Origin: Candidatus Formimonas warabiya
GTDB taxonomy: Bacteria > Bacillota > Dehalobacteriia > Dehalobacteriales > Dehalobacteriaceae
DNA length: 64,000 bases
NCBI RefSeq assembly: GCF_002777255.1
Contig: NZ_CP017634.1
Coordinates: 1,810,903-1,874,902 of the forward strand
Direction of reading: 5' to 3'
The notes under the pieces were generated by a model. The model worked only from the letters and a program-made list of their open reading frames with translations, was not told the origin of the DNA and searched no databases. This document shows positions 37,310 to 45,764 of this stretch, piece after piece (positions within the stretch are counted from its first letter, which is position 1; the number at the start of each line of letters is the position of its first letter). The position numbers were made by a program, and so were the translations under genes.

Positions 37310-37470
37310 ACTATGTGGTAAAAAGCCTAAAGGTGTTTGGGAGATCCGGGATCCGGCTGCCGGGCCCGGGAACAACCTCCATAAACAGGCTCGTCCCGGT
37401 ATGGAGAGGCAAAAGAGAGCCATCTATTCGGATCCGGTAGGAATGAATTTCTGCCCTTCATAGCCAATCT

Positions 37471-37558
37471 TTCTCAATATGATAATTTATATTTTTCCTC
37501 GGGATAACGCACCTCGTCAAGGCATTATCATCTTGATAAATAATTATCATTATGATAA
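37471..37558. promoter_or_regulatory. Cluster of three TTATCAT-N-ATGATAA operator-like sites
   Basis: Site 3, TTATCATTATGATAA (37544-37558), is a perfect inverted repeat around one central base. Site 2, TTATCATCTTGATAA (37525-37539), has one mismatch pair. Site 1 (37471-37485, ending ATGATAA) keeps one good half. They lie about 170-245 bp upstream of the sigma-54 -24 box and about 90-180 bp upstream of the activator gene, where enhancer sites for a bacterial enhancer-binding protein are expected. They could also serve autoregulation. The rest of the gap 37085-37647 shows only a GC-rich stretch near 37340-37400. Confidence 0.65.
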
Positions 37559-37647
37559 AATAAATTGGTAATTGATGTGCAAGAATGAGCCATGCCAAGG
37601 GACATGGCAAAGACTTCGATCGACAAAAGGGAAAGGAATGACTTCCT

Positions 37648-39402
37648 ATGGTAAATCTGCTTCATATTCAAGAACCGGTCCAGCAAATCGCCACCGCCAT
37701 CTCTACGGTGCTTAGCGTGGATGTGGAAGTGGTCAACACGGAGTACATACGCATTGCCGGAACGGGAAAATATGCCCATCACATCGGCGAAAAGATCAAG
37801 CTCAACCACCTCCACCAAAAGGTGATCGCCCAAAAAAAAGATGTGTTTATCAGCAATCCCAGGGAACACGAATCCTGTGCCCCCTGTCCCCACAAAGACC
37901 TCTGTGAGGAATGCGCGGAATTGTGCACCCCCATCCTCTCGGAGGATATGGTAGTAGGGGTTTTCGGCCTGGTGGCTTTTCACGAACCCCAGCGTAAAAT
38001 CCTGATCCGTCAGACCAATGAATTGTTGACTTTTATTAAACAAATGGGGGCCCTGATTGTCTCCAAAGTAAATGAGGAAGAATACATCAACCAGTTGCGG
38101 GTGGCCAAGGAACAACTGACGGTAATCATGGACTCGGTGAACGAAGGCATCCTGGCGGTGGACAGCCGGGGCCATATCACCCATGCCAATGATTCCCTGG
38201 CTGCCCTGATCAACCACCAGAAAAAAGGCCTGATGCACCGCCCGGTGCATGAAATCATGCCTGACTCGCCCATGCTTCACGCCATTACCAAAGGCAACAG
38301 CTACATTAACAAAGAGATCTATTATCCGGAATTAAAAAGACAGTTCCTCACTACCACCCGCCCTATTATCTCCAATCAAAAAATTATGGGCGCCGTGGCC
38401 ACCTTCCGCCCCATTGAGGAAGTGGAACAGCTAATTCTGGACTACACGGAACCGCGCATCGATATCCGGTTAAACACCATTATCGGCAGGAGCCCGGCCA
38501 TGGAGGAACTGCGCAAAAAGGTGCTTCAATTCGCCACCAGTTCTTCTACGGTTTTGATCAGGGGCGAGAGCGGCACGGGAAAAGAATTAATTGCCCGGGC
38601 CCTGCACAGTGCCAGTCCCCGAAAAAACAAATCCTTCATCGCCATTAACTGCAGCGCCATACCGGATACCCTTCTGGAAAGCGAATTGTTTGGCTACGAT
38701 GAAGGCGCTTTTACCGGCGCAAACCGGCGCGGCAAGCCCGGCAAATTTGAAATGGCCCACGGAGGCACCATCTTTTTGGACGAAATCGGCGATATGCCCA
38801 TTCATTTACAGGCAAAAATTCTGCGCACCTTGCAGGAGAAAGTGATTGAACGGCTGGGCGGCCACACCAGCCTGAATATTGATGTCCGCATCATTGCCGC
38901 CACCAACCAGCCCCTGGAAACCATGATTTCACACGGTGAATTCCGGGAAGATCTTTATTACCGGTTAAACGTGATCCCCCTCTACGTCCCTCCTTTGAGA
39001 GAGCGGCAGGAAGACATCCTGCCTTTAATAGAACACTTTTCCGGTAAATACAACAAATTATTTAAAAAGAACATTCAAGGCTTTTCCGAACAGGCTTTTG
39101 CCGCCCTGCTGGACTACGACTGGCCGGGAAATATCCGGGAACTGGAAAATGCCGTAGAATATGCCTTTAACATTGAAGCCTCCAACTACATCCGGGAAGA
39201 AAGCCTCCCTATCAAGTTAAGAAATTCGGAGCATAAAAGTAATACCGATACTTTTCATACCCTGAAAGAGCTGGAAAAAAAACACATCAAAACAGTTCTG
39301 GAGAAATACCCCGGCAGCACCGAGGGAAAAAAGCAAGCAGCAGATGTCCTGGGCATTGGCATCGCTACCCTGTACCGGAAGATAAAAGAATATGAGCTGT
39401 AA
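37648..39402 (+). CDS. Sigma-54-dependent transcriptional activator with Cys-rich sensory N-terminus and PAS domain
   Basis: 584 residues. N-terminal sensory part (1-150) with a cysteine cluster ESCAPCPHKDLCEECAELC near residues 74-92, which could bind a metal or Fe-S cluster. A PAS domain follows at about 155-260 (LTVIMDSVNEGILAVDSRGHITHAND). The AAA+ core has Walker A GESGTGKE near 311 and the sigma-54 contact loop GAFTGA near 355, and Walker B is GGTIFLDEIGDMP. A Fis-type helix-turn-helix closes the protein (TEGKKQAADVLGIGIATLYRKIKE). It is divergent from the purine operon and almost certainly activates its sigma-54 promoter. The inducer is unknown. Confidence 0.93.
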   Translation: MVNLLHIQEPVQQIATAISTVLSVDVEVVNTEYIRIAGTGKYAHHIGEKIKLNHLHQKVIAQKKDVFISNPREHESCAPCPHKDLCEECAELCTPILSEDMVVGVFGLVAFHEPQRKILIRQTNELLTFIKQMGALIVSKVNEEEYINQLRVAKEQLTVIMDSVNEGILAVDSRGHITHANDSLAALINHQKKGLMHRPVHEIMPDSPMLHAITKGNSYINKEIYYPELKRQFLTTTRPIISNQKIMGAVATFRPIEEVEQLILDYTEPRIDIRLNTIIGRSPAMEELRKKVLQFATSSSTVLIRGESGTGKELIARALHSASPRKNKSFIAINCSAIPDTLLESELFGYDEGAFTGANRRGKPGKFEMAHGGTIFLDEIGDMPIHLQAKILRTLQEKVIERLGGHTSLNIDVRIIAATNQPLETMISHGEFREDLYYRLNVIPLYVPPLRERQEDILPLIEHFSGKYNKLFKKNIQGFSEQAFAALLDYDWPGNIRELENAVEYAFNIEASNYIREESLPIKLRNSEHKSNTDTFHTLKELEKKHIKTVLEKYPGSTEGKKQAADVLGIGIATLYRKIKEYEL

Positions 39403-39437
39403 AAAGCTTATCGTTAATCCCTGTAATTATATTTGTA

Positions 39438-39929
39438 CTATTTGTGAATTTGCCTATATTCTTCTGAGTTTTTTTCCGCCGCTTTTTGAACAGCCTTAAT
39501 AATGTTGGTATAACCCGTACAGCGGCAAAAGTTTCCTGATAACTTTTTCTTAATCTCCTCTTCCGTTGGGTTAGGGTTTTCTTTTAACAGTGCATGTCCA
39601 GCCATTAAGAACCCGGGGGTACAGTAGCCACATTGCACGGCGCCGGCTTCAATAAAGCTCTCCTGTAATTTCGACAGCTTACCATCTTCAGCTAGCCCCT
39701 CAACAGTCAGAATATTTGTCTGATCAGCCCATGCTGCCAAATATAGACAAGAATCCACCGGAACATCGTCTACCAAGACCGTACATGCCCCGCACTCTCC
39801 CGCTTCACATCCCTTCTTGGTTCCGGTTAAATCCAACCGGTCCCTAAGAACTTCCAGCAGCGATTCCCGATCGTCAATTTCTACAGTCATCATTTCCCCA
39901 TTGATGGTACAGCTAATAAACTTTTTCAT
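39438..39929 (-). CDS. xdhC: Molybdenum hydroxylase small 2Fe-2S subunit (second XDH set)
   Basis: 163 residues with CEAGECGACTVLVDDVPVDSC and CGYCTPG...CRCTGY clusters. Start ATG 39929 overlaps the stop of the FAD subunit (ATGA). It is the last gene of the MttB-xdhAA-xdhB-xdhC unit, 36 bp from the convergent sigma-54 regulator, with no obvious terminator between. It is similar to the 33303 gene but in a clearly more AT-rich codon dress, so it is a paralogue rather than a recent copy. Confidence 0.92.
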   Translation of the reverse strand: MKKFISCTINGEMMTVEIDDRESLLEVLRDRLDLTGTKKGCEAGECGACTVLVDDVPVDSCLYLAAWADQTNILTVEGLAEDGKLSKLQESFIEAGAVQCGYCTPGFLMAGHALLKENPNPTEEEIKKKLSGNFCRCTGYTNIIKAVQKAAEKNSEEYRQIHK

Positions 39930-40804
39930 GATCGTTTTCCCCCGGCTTGAAAAAATGCTTCCAGTAATGTCCGTGAAGTCAATTCTTTGATTAGTTCTTC
40001 CCTAAATTCTCTTGAAGCCCGCCACGATGAGCGGGGCTTAGCTTCTTTTACTGCCTCAATGCCAACTTTTACTAATAATTGGTCGGTAAGATTTTGCCCC
40101 AAAGCTACATTTTCCGCCTGATAACAGCGTATTGGCATCGGTGCTGCAGTGCCCAATGCAATCCGGATTTCCCCTATTGTCTTTTGATCCTTTAACAAGC
40201 AGACTACGGCACAGCCTAACGTGGAAATATCCATGGCTTTACGCATGCTAAATTTCGTGTAATGGCCTCCCCATAAACCGTTGATCTTAGGGATAGAAAC
40301 AGCAGTAAGAATCTCTCCGTGCTGGATATCAGTTTGATATAATCCTTGATAAAATTTTTCCATATCAACAACCCTGGTACCATGCAAACTTTGTAAAGTC
40401 AGCTTGGCTTTTAATGTCAACAAAGAAGATGCACTGTCAGCAGAGGTGGCTCCATTACACAAATTTCCGCCAATAGTAGCCACATTCTGAATCTGCGGCC
40501 CACCCATGGTAATAGCGGCTTTAGCTAAAAAGGGCAGTTGATCATTAATAATCGGGTCTTTATTTACTTGGGTAAAGGTTGCCATTGCCCCAATTTGCAC
40601 ACTGCCGTTAGGAAGCTCTTTGATCTCTTTGAGACTTTTAATTCTTTTCAAGCTGACTAAAGGGATATCTGAAATTTCCTTATGACGAAATTTCAGTAAA
40701 ATATCCGTACCCCCGGCAATAATCTTAGCCGTCCGGTCATTATTTAAAAATTCCCATGCCTCTTGTAAATCTGAGGGTTCATATAACTGGCTAAATCCGA
40801 ACAT
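39926..40804 (-). CDS. xdhB: Molybdenum hydroxylase FAD-binding subunit (second XDH set)
   Basis: 292 residues. FAD-binding signatures AKIIAGGTDILLKFRHKE, NVATIGGNLCNGATSADSA and FSMRKAMDISTLGCAV. The ATG at 40804 shares a base with the stop of the catalytic-subunit gene (TAATG), so synthesis is coupled. It would serve either or both of the two catalytic subunits encoded upstream. Confidence 0.92.
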   Translation of the reverse strand: MFGFSQLYEPSDLQEAWEFLNNDRTAKIIAGGTDILLKFRHKEISDIPLVSLKRIKSLKEIKELPNGSVQIGAMATFTQVNKDPIINDQLPFLAKAAITMGGPQIQNVATIGGNLCNGATSADSASSLLTLKAKLTLQSLHGTRVVDMEKFYQGLYQTDIQHGEILTAVSIPKINGLWGGHYTKFSMRKAMDISTLGCAVVCLLKDQKTIGEIRIALGTAAPMPIRCYQAENVALGQNLTDQLLVKVGIEAVKEAKPRSSWRASREFREELIKELTSRTLLEAFFQAGGKRS

Positions 40805-43071
40805 TATCTTGTCACCCCCTTTTTCAATTTCATTAGCACTCTTTCAGGGGTCAACGGAATTTCATTATATTCTACTCCAACCGCATTAAGCACGGCATTT
40901 CTGATGGCAGGAGCTACAGAAATACAGGGAGGCTCCCCTAGAGACTTATTCCCATAAGCTGTTGTTGGTTCTTCGGTCTCAATAAAAGTTACATCAACCG
41001 GCGGCATATCAAGCATGGTAGGAAGTTTATAATCAAGGAGATTACCATTTAATGTCCGTCCGGTTTTCTGATCAATTAGTAACTGTTCGGAAACTCCATA
41101 GCCCAAACCCATGAATATGCCACCGTGAACTTGACCTTCTGCTAATAGAGGGTTAATGATTTTCCCTGAGTCATGGAGCGCCCAGATCTTTTCAACTTCA
41201 ACCTTACCTGTACCGGTATCTACTTCTACCTCAGCAAATACCGCTCCGAAAGTCAGCGGATTACAGTTAGGTGAAAAATATTCTTCAAAGCAGATCGTTA
41301 TCGGATGCTTGTGATCATAGTAAGCTTTCATAGCGGCTTTTCTGACACTAAGCAGTTTTTCATCATTTTCTCCCAAAATGAAGCCTTCCCGGGTGTCTAA
41401 ACTTTCCGGTGATTTATTTAACATTTTTGCGGCATACCCTAATAAAGCTTCTTTACATTTTATTGCCGCCTTTTTCACTGCCATTCCACCTACAAAAAGC
41501 TGGCGGGAGCCATAAGCCCCATTATCAAAGGGGCAAATATCCGTATCTACGGCAATGACATTTATGGTGTCTATAGAAATACCTAGTGTTTCGGCAGCGA
41601 TCTGGGCCATGGCCGTATCATTACCCTGGCCTACTTCCGCTGAACCTAAAAAGAGGGTTGCTGAGCCGTCTTCATTAAGTTTGATTCTGGCTCCGGAAAG
41701 CTCATGAACTGCAGGGTAAGTATGGCTTTGATAACTAAAGCAGGCCATGCCCAATCCTTTTTTCGTTACACTGCTATCATCATGCTCACGGTTCCGTTTC
41801 GTTTTCCAATTACTTAACTTTTCACCTTTTTCCAAACACGTTCCCAAACCGTATGAATTTACAATAAAATACTCATTTGGACATTTAAAATCAGGACTAA
41901 TGAGATTTTTTCTCCGGAACTCCAGAGGGTCTATACCCAACCTTCCGGCGATATTCTCCATATGGGCTTCCGTAGCAAAATTCAGTTGGGAAATCCCGTA
42001 TGACCTCATAGCCGAGGCTACCGGCATATTTGTATAAACAGATTTACCCTTAAACAAGGTATTAGGAGCGGGATATAAAGTAGGAAAATGAGAACTCATA
42101 CTGTATACAATTCCGTGCCCATGGCCGGCATAAGCCCCGGTATTTGACAAAACGTCCATCTGTCTTGCTAATATTTTCCCTTCTTTGGTCACGCCGGTTT
42201 TTAATTTTATGATGGTAGAGTGACGGGTTCGTGTAGAAACAAATTCTTCTTCCCTAGTATACTCTAATAAGACAGGTTTCCCCGTTTTTTGAGTCAAAAC
42301 CACATTAATAGGCTCCTGGCAGACATCCTCTTTCCCGCCAAATCCGCCGCCAACATATGTCTTTATGACCTTGATTTTTCTAATCGGTATATTTAGTGCT
42401 TGTGATAATATTCTGCGTAAATGAAAAGGAACCTGAGTGGCAGAATGAACCGTATACCGGCCATCATCCTCTAGATACACCAAAGATACATGATTTTCAA
42501 TGGGACAGTGTTGCACGATCGGGGTTCTAAATTCATCCTCAAAAACATAGTTTGAGTCTTCAAACCCTTTTGCGACATCGCCAAACTGAGAAATATTCTC
42601 TCCGCAAATATTCTTGGTCCCCTCATGGATTTCCGGTGCATGTTCATCTAATGCATCTTCAGGTGAGAGAATGGCAGGAAGCTCTTCATATTCTACTTCT
42701 ATTAATCTTATTGCTTCCTCAGCAATTTCTCTACTTTCGGCTGCTACTGCTGCGACAGGGTCTCCTACATACCTGACCTTTTTGTCTAAGATATACATAT
42801 CTTGAGGACTGTCATCCGGATAAGGATGACCGGCGGAGCAATATAAAATTCTGGGAACGTCCTCCCAAGTTATGACAGCCTTGATGCCGGGAAAATTTTT
42901 CGCCTTACTGGTGTCTATTTTTTTAATATAAGCATGGGCAACCGAACTCCAAAGTATTTTTCCGTATAACATTCCAGGCATTTTGATGTCTCCGATATAT
43001 TTAGCCTTGCCCATGACTTTGGGAATCGCGTCAATTCGCGGCACACTTTTACCGATATACTGGTTGTCCAT
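40804..43071 (-). CDS. xdhA: Molybdopterin-binding catalytic subunit of a xanthine dehydrogenase family enzyme (second set, copy A)
   Basis: 755 residues beginning MDNQYIGKSVPRIDAIPKVMGKAKYIGD. Pterin loop YVGGGFGGKEDVCQEP, second loop SAMRSYGISQLN, region LGSAEVGQGNDTAMAQ and catalytic Glu in SLGEPPCISVAPAIRN. It is closely similar over its whole length to the next upstream gene (43405-45666), most visibly at the C-terminus, indicating tandem duplication. It differs more from the 34784 subunit. It may have diverged towards another purine or N-heterocycle. Ribosome site GGAGGG. Confidence 0.92.
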   Translation of the reverse strand: MDNQYIGKSVPRIDAIPKVMGKAKYIGDIKMPGMLYGKILWSSVAHAYIKKIDTSKAKNFPGIKAVITWEDVPRILYCSAGHPYPDDSPQDMYILDKKVRYVGDPVAAVAAESREIAEEAIRLIEVEYEELPAILSPEDALDEHAPEIHEGTKNICGENISQFGDVAKGFEDSNYVFEDEFRTPIVQHCPIENHVSLVYLEDDGRYTVHSATQVPFHLRRILSQALNIPIRKIKVIKTYVGGGFGGKEDVCQEPINVVLTQKTGKPVLLEYTREEEFVSTRTRHSTIIKLKTGVTKEGKILARQMDVLSNTGAYAGHGHGIVYSMSSHFPTLYPAPNTLFKGKSVYTNMPVASAMRSYGISQLNFATEAHMENIAGRLGIDPLEFRRKNLISPDFKCPNEYFIVNSYGLGTCLEKGEKLSNWKTKRNREHDDSSVTKKGLGMACFSYQSHTYPAVHELSGARIKLNEDGSATLFLGSAEVGQGNDTAMAQIAAETLGISIDTINVIAVDTDICPFDNGAYGSRQLFVGGMAVKKAAIKCKEALLGYAAKMLNKSPESLDTREGFILGENDEKLLSVRKAAMKAYYDHKHPITICFEEYFSPNCNPLTFGAVFAEVEVDTGTGKVEVEKIWALHDSGKIINPLLAEGQVHGGIFMGLGYGVSEQLLIDQKTGRTLNGNLLDYKLPTMLDMPPVDVTFIETEEPTTAYGNKSLGEPPCISVAPAIRNAVLNAVGVEYNEIPLTPERVLMKLKKGVTR

Positions 43072-43172
43072 ACAAGACCCTCCTTATCAGGCGATGGGAA
43101 ATAGTGATATCTTTGCGCTGAACCTACATATCTGTTCCGAGTTATCTGGCATCTCCTTATTTCCTCACAACA

Positions 43173-43367
43173 TTAATAGGAGCCTTTGTATAAATGTACC
43201 ATAATAAATAAGAAGAAAAAAATATTTTTCTCGGTTTTTTGTTCATATGCACAAGAGAGGAATCCCCCCTGCCATATGAAGAGAATTCCCCATATGACAT
43301 CAAGAATCGTTACTTTTGCGATAGCATCTTTTCTTTTAATGCTTTGACCAACAACATCATGGGTCAT
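43173..43367 (-). pseudogene. N-terminal remnant of a third xdhA copy
   Basis: Between the two tandem xdhA genes an ATG (43367) with a GAGGTA ribosome site encodes MTHDVVGQSIKRKDAIAKVT, matching the start of the flanking subunits (IGKSVPRIDAIPKV; IGKSTKRIDVIPKVTG). After about 20 codons the similarity stops and the frame runs on through unrelated AT-rich sequence to a stop at 43173. It is best explained as the surviving 5' end of another xdhA copy deleted by recombination between tandem duplicates. Confidence 0.65.
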
Positions 43368-43404
43368 GTTTTTACCTCATACAATTGTCTAAATGCCACA
43401 TCTG

Positions 43405-45666
43405 CTATAACACCGTCCTTTTTAAGTGCAATAATATTTTTTCTGGTGTTAAAGGAATTTCATTATATGCTACCCCAATGGCATTCAAGACTGCATTTCT
43501 AACCGCAGGTGCTACAGAAATACATGGAGGCTCGCCCAAAGCCTTGTTGCCATATGCGGAAGAAGGTTCTATGGTCTCAACAAAAGTGACATCTACAGGG
43601 GGTACGTCCAGAATAGTTGGCATTTTATAATCCAGAAGATTCCCATTCAAAACCCTTCCGGTATTTTTATCAATCAATAGCTGTTCTGACGTTCCATAAG
43701 CAAATCCCATACTTACTCCGCCGTGGACCTGGCCTTCCGCTGCTTGATAATTAAGGATCTTACCGGAATCATGGAGCGCCCATATTTTTTCAACCTCTAC
43801 CTTGCCTGTCCCCGTATCAACCTCAACTTCTGCAAATACTGCTCCAAATGCCAAAGGATTATTCCCCGGAGAAAAATAAGCCTCATGGTCAATAGTCACA
43901 GAATTGCCTTTTGTATAATGGGCTTTCATGGCGGCATCCTTTACTGATATTAAGCTCTCACCGGTTAACCCGTCATAAATTACTCCATATTTGACCAAGA
44001 GATCCTCCGGGTCCCGATTAAATAAAGATCCCACAAAACCTGTTATAGCCTTTCGGCATTTAACCCCGGCTTTTTTTACAGCCATACCACAGACGCTGGA
44101 TTGACGGGAAGCATACGCTCCCATGTCGATAGGACAAAGGTCGGTATCAACGGCAATGACATGAATGGATTCCACGTCAATTCCCAGCTCCTCGGCTGCA
44201 ATTTGGGCCATAATCGTATCATTACCCTGTCCGATTTCTGCAGAGCCTATGAACAAGGTGGCACTGCCATCTTCGTTCATTTTAATCCGCGCTCCCGATA
44301 GTTCGGCATTATAAGGGTATGTGCTGCTGGCATAGCTTAAGCAGGCCATTCCTAATCCTCTTTTTTTGATCCCGTTTGACTTTTGCCCTCTTTTCACGAC
44401 CCAATTGCTTAACTCTTTACCCTTGTTCAAACACTCCTCTATGCCACAGGAATTTACCGAAAAATACGCTTGTGGGTCACGATAACCTAATTTGCAAATA
44501 TTCTTCAAGCGGAGATCCAAGGGATCCATGCCCAATCTTTGGGCGATATTATCCATATGAGACTCCATCGCAAAATTATATTGGGAGATCCCATAAGATC
44601 TCATCGCCGAAGCAATCGGCATATTGGTATAAACCGATAATCCTGCAAAAGAAATATTAGGTGTCGGGTAGAGTACGGGAAACTGGGCATCAATGTTATA
44701 AACCACACAATGGCCATGAGCAGCATATGCCCCGGTATTTGACAAGACTTTCAGCTCTCTGGCAACCAGTTCCCCATTTTTCATCACTCCGCTTTTCAAT
44801 TCTAGAATCATGGAGTGACGAGTTCTCGTTGAAACCATTTCTTCTTCTCGGGAAAACTCTAACAAAACGGGATTCCCTGTTGTTAAAGCCAATACTGCAT
44901 TAATTGGTTCCTGGCAGACATCCTCTTTTCCCCCAAATCCCCCGCCAACATAACTTTTTATTACTTTAATTTTTCCCATAGGCATGCCAAGAACTTGGGA
45001 TAGAATACGCCTGAGATGAAAGGGAATTTGAGTGGCAGAATGGACGATCAGCCTTGCGTCATTATCCAGATAGGCTAATGAAGCATGGTTCTCAATAGGG
45101 CAATGCTGAACAATTGGTGTTCGGAATTCATCTTCAATGATTAAATCCGCGTTTTTGAATCCCCCTAAGACGTTGCCAAATTCATAAGAATGCTGACCAC
45201 AGATATTTTTGGTACCTTCATGAATTTCCGGGGCATTTTCTTTCAATGCCTCTTCAGGAGATAAAATTAAAGGTAATTCTTCGTATTCGACTTTGATTAA
45301 CCCTAATGCTTTTTGGGCAATTTCTTTACTTTCTGCAGCTACAGCCGCCACCGGATCGCCAAGGAATCTAACTGTTTTGTCTAAGATATACATGTCTTGG
45401 GGACTGTCATCTGGGTAGGGATGACCAGCCGGGCAGTAAGCATGTCTAGGAACATCTTTCCAAGTAATAACTGCCTTAACCCCGGGAAGTCTTTTCGCCG
45501 GATCCGTTTCTATTCTTTTTATTTTTGCGTGTCCCAAAGCACTCCACAAGATTTTGCCATACAGCATACCAGGAATTTTTATGTCCCCAACAAATTTTGC
45601 TTTACCAGTCACCTTTGGAATCACGTCAATTCTTTTGGTACTTTTCCCAATGTGTTGGTAATCCAC
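43405..45666 (-). CDS. xdhA: Molybdopterin-binding catalytic subunit of a xanthine dehydrogenase family enzyme (second set, copy B)
   Basis: About 753 residues from the GTG at 45666, six bases after GGAGGGG. An ATG five codons earlier would overlap that site. It has the pterin loop YVGGGFGGKEDVCQEP, SAMRSYGISQYN, the IGSAEIGQGNDTIMAQ stretch and catalytic Glu in ALGEPPCISVAPAVRN. No FAD or Fe-S genes of its own follow, so it must share the B and C subunits encoded at 39438-40804. It follows the MttB-family gene by about 100 bp in the same direction, suggesting the Mo enzyme acts on the demethylated product or that both act on one substrate. Confidence 0.92.
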   Translation of the reverse strand: MDYQHIGKSTKRIDVIPKVTGKAKFVGDIKIPGMLYGKILWSALGHAKIKRIETDPAKRLPGVKAVITWKDVPRHAYCPAGHPYPDDSPQDMYILDKTVRFLGDPVAAVAAESKEIAQKALGLIKVEYEELPLILSPEEALKENAPEIHEGTKNICGQHSYEFGNVLGGFKNADLIIEDEFRTPIVQHCPIENHASLAYLDNDARLIVHSATQIPFHLRRILSQVLGMPMGKIKVIKSYVGGGFGGKEDVCQEPINAVLALTTGNPVLLEFSREEEMVSTRTRHSMILELKSGVMKNGELVARELKVLSNTGAYAAHGHCVVYNIDAQFPVLYPTPNISFAGLSVYTNMPIASAMRSYGISQYNFAMESHMDNIAQRLGMDPLDLRLKNICKLGYRDPQAYFSVNSCGIEECLNKGKELSNWVVKRGQKSNGIKKRGLGMACLSYASSTYPYNAELSGARIKMNEDGSATLFIGSAEIGQGNDTIMAQIAAEELGIDVESIHVIAVDTDLCPIDMGAYASRQSSVCGMAVKKAGVKCRKAITGFVGSLFNRDPEDLLVKYGVIYDGLTGESLISVKDAAMKAHYTKGNSVTIDHEAYFSPGNNPLAFGAVFAEVEVDTGTGKVEVEKIWALHDSGKILNYQAAEGQVHGGVSMGFAYGTSEQLLIDKNTGRVLNGNLLDYKMPTILDVPPVDVTFVETIEPSSAYGNKALGEPPCISVAPAVRNAVLNAIGVAYNEIPLTPEKILLHLKRTVL

Positions 45667-45764
45667 GAAATTCCCCTCCATGTAAAATATTTGGCTTTAT
45701 ACTATTTCTCAGATATTTAAGTTCCAAAGGATCTTGACATAAAAACAACGTTTCCTTGTCGGAA

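Noticed and set aside
43308-43367. Alternative start or leader peptide for the downstream xdhA (40804-43071)
   Set aside because: The peptide matches the xdhA N-terminus, it is out of continuity with the next gene by more than 200 bp, and that gene has its own GGAGGG ribosome site.
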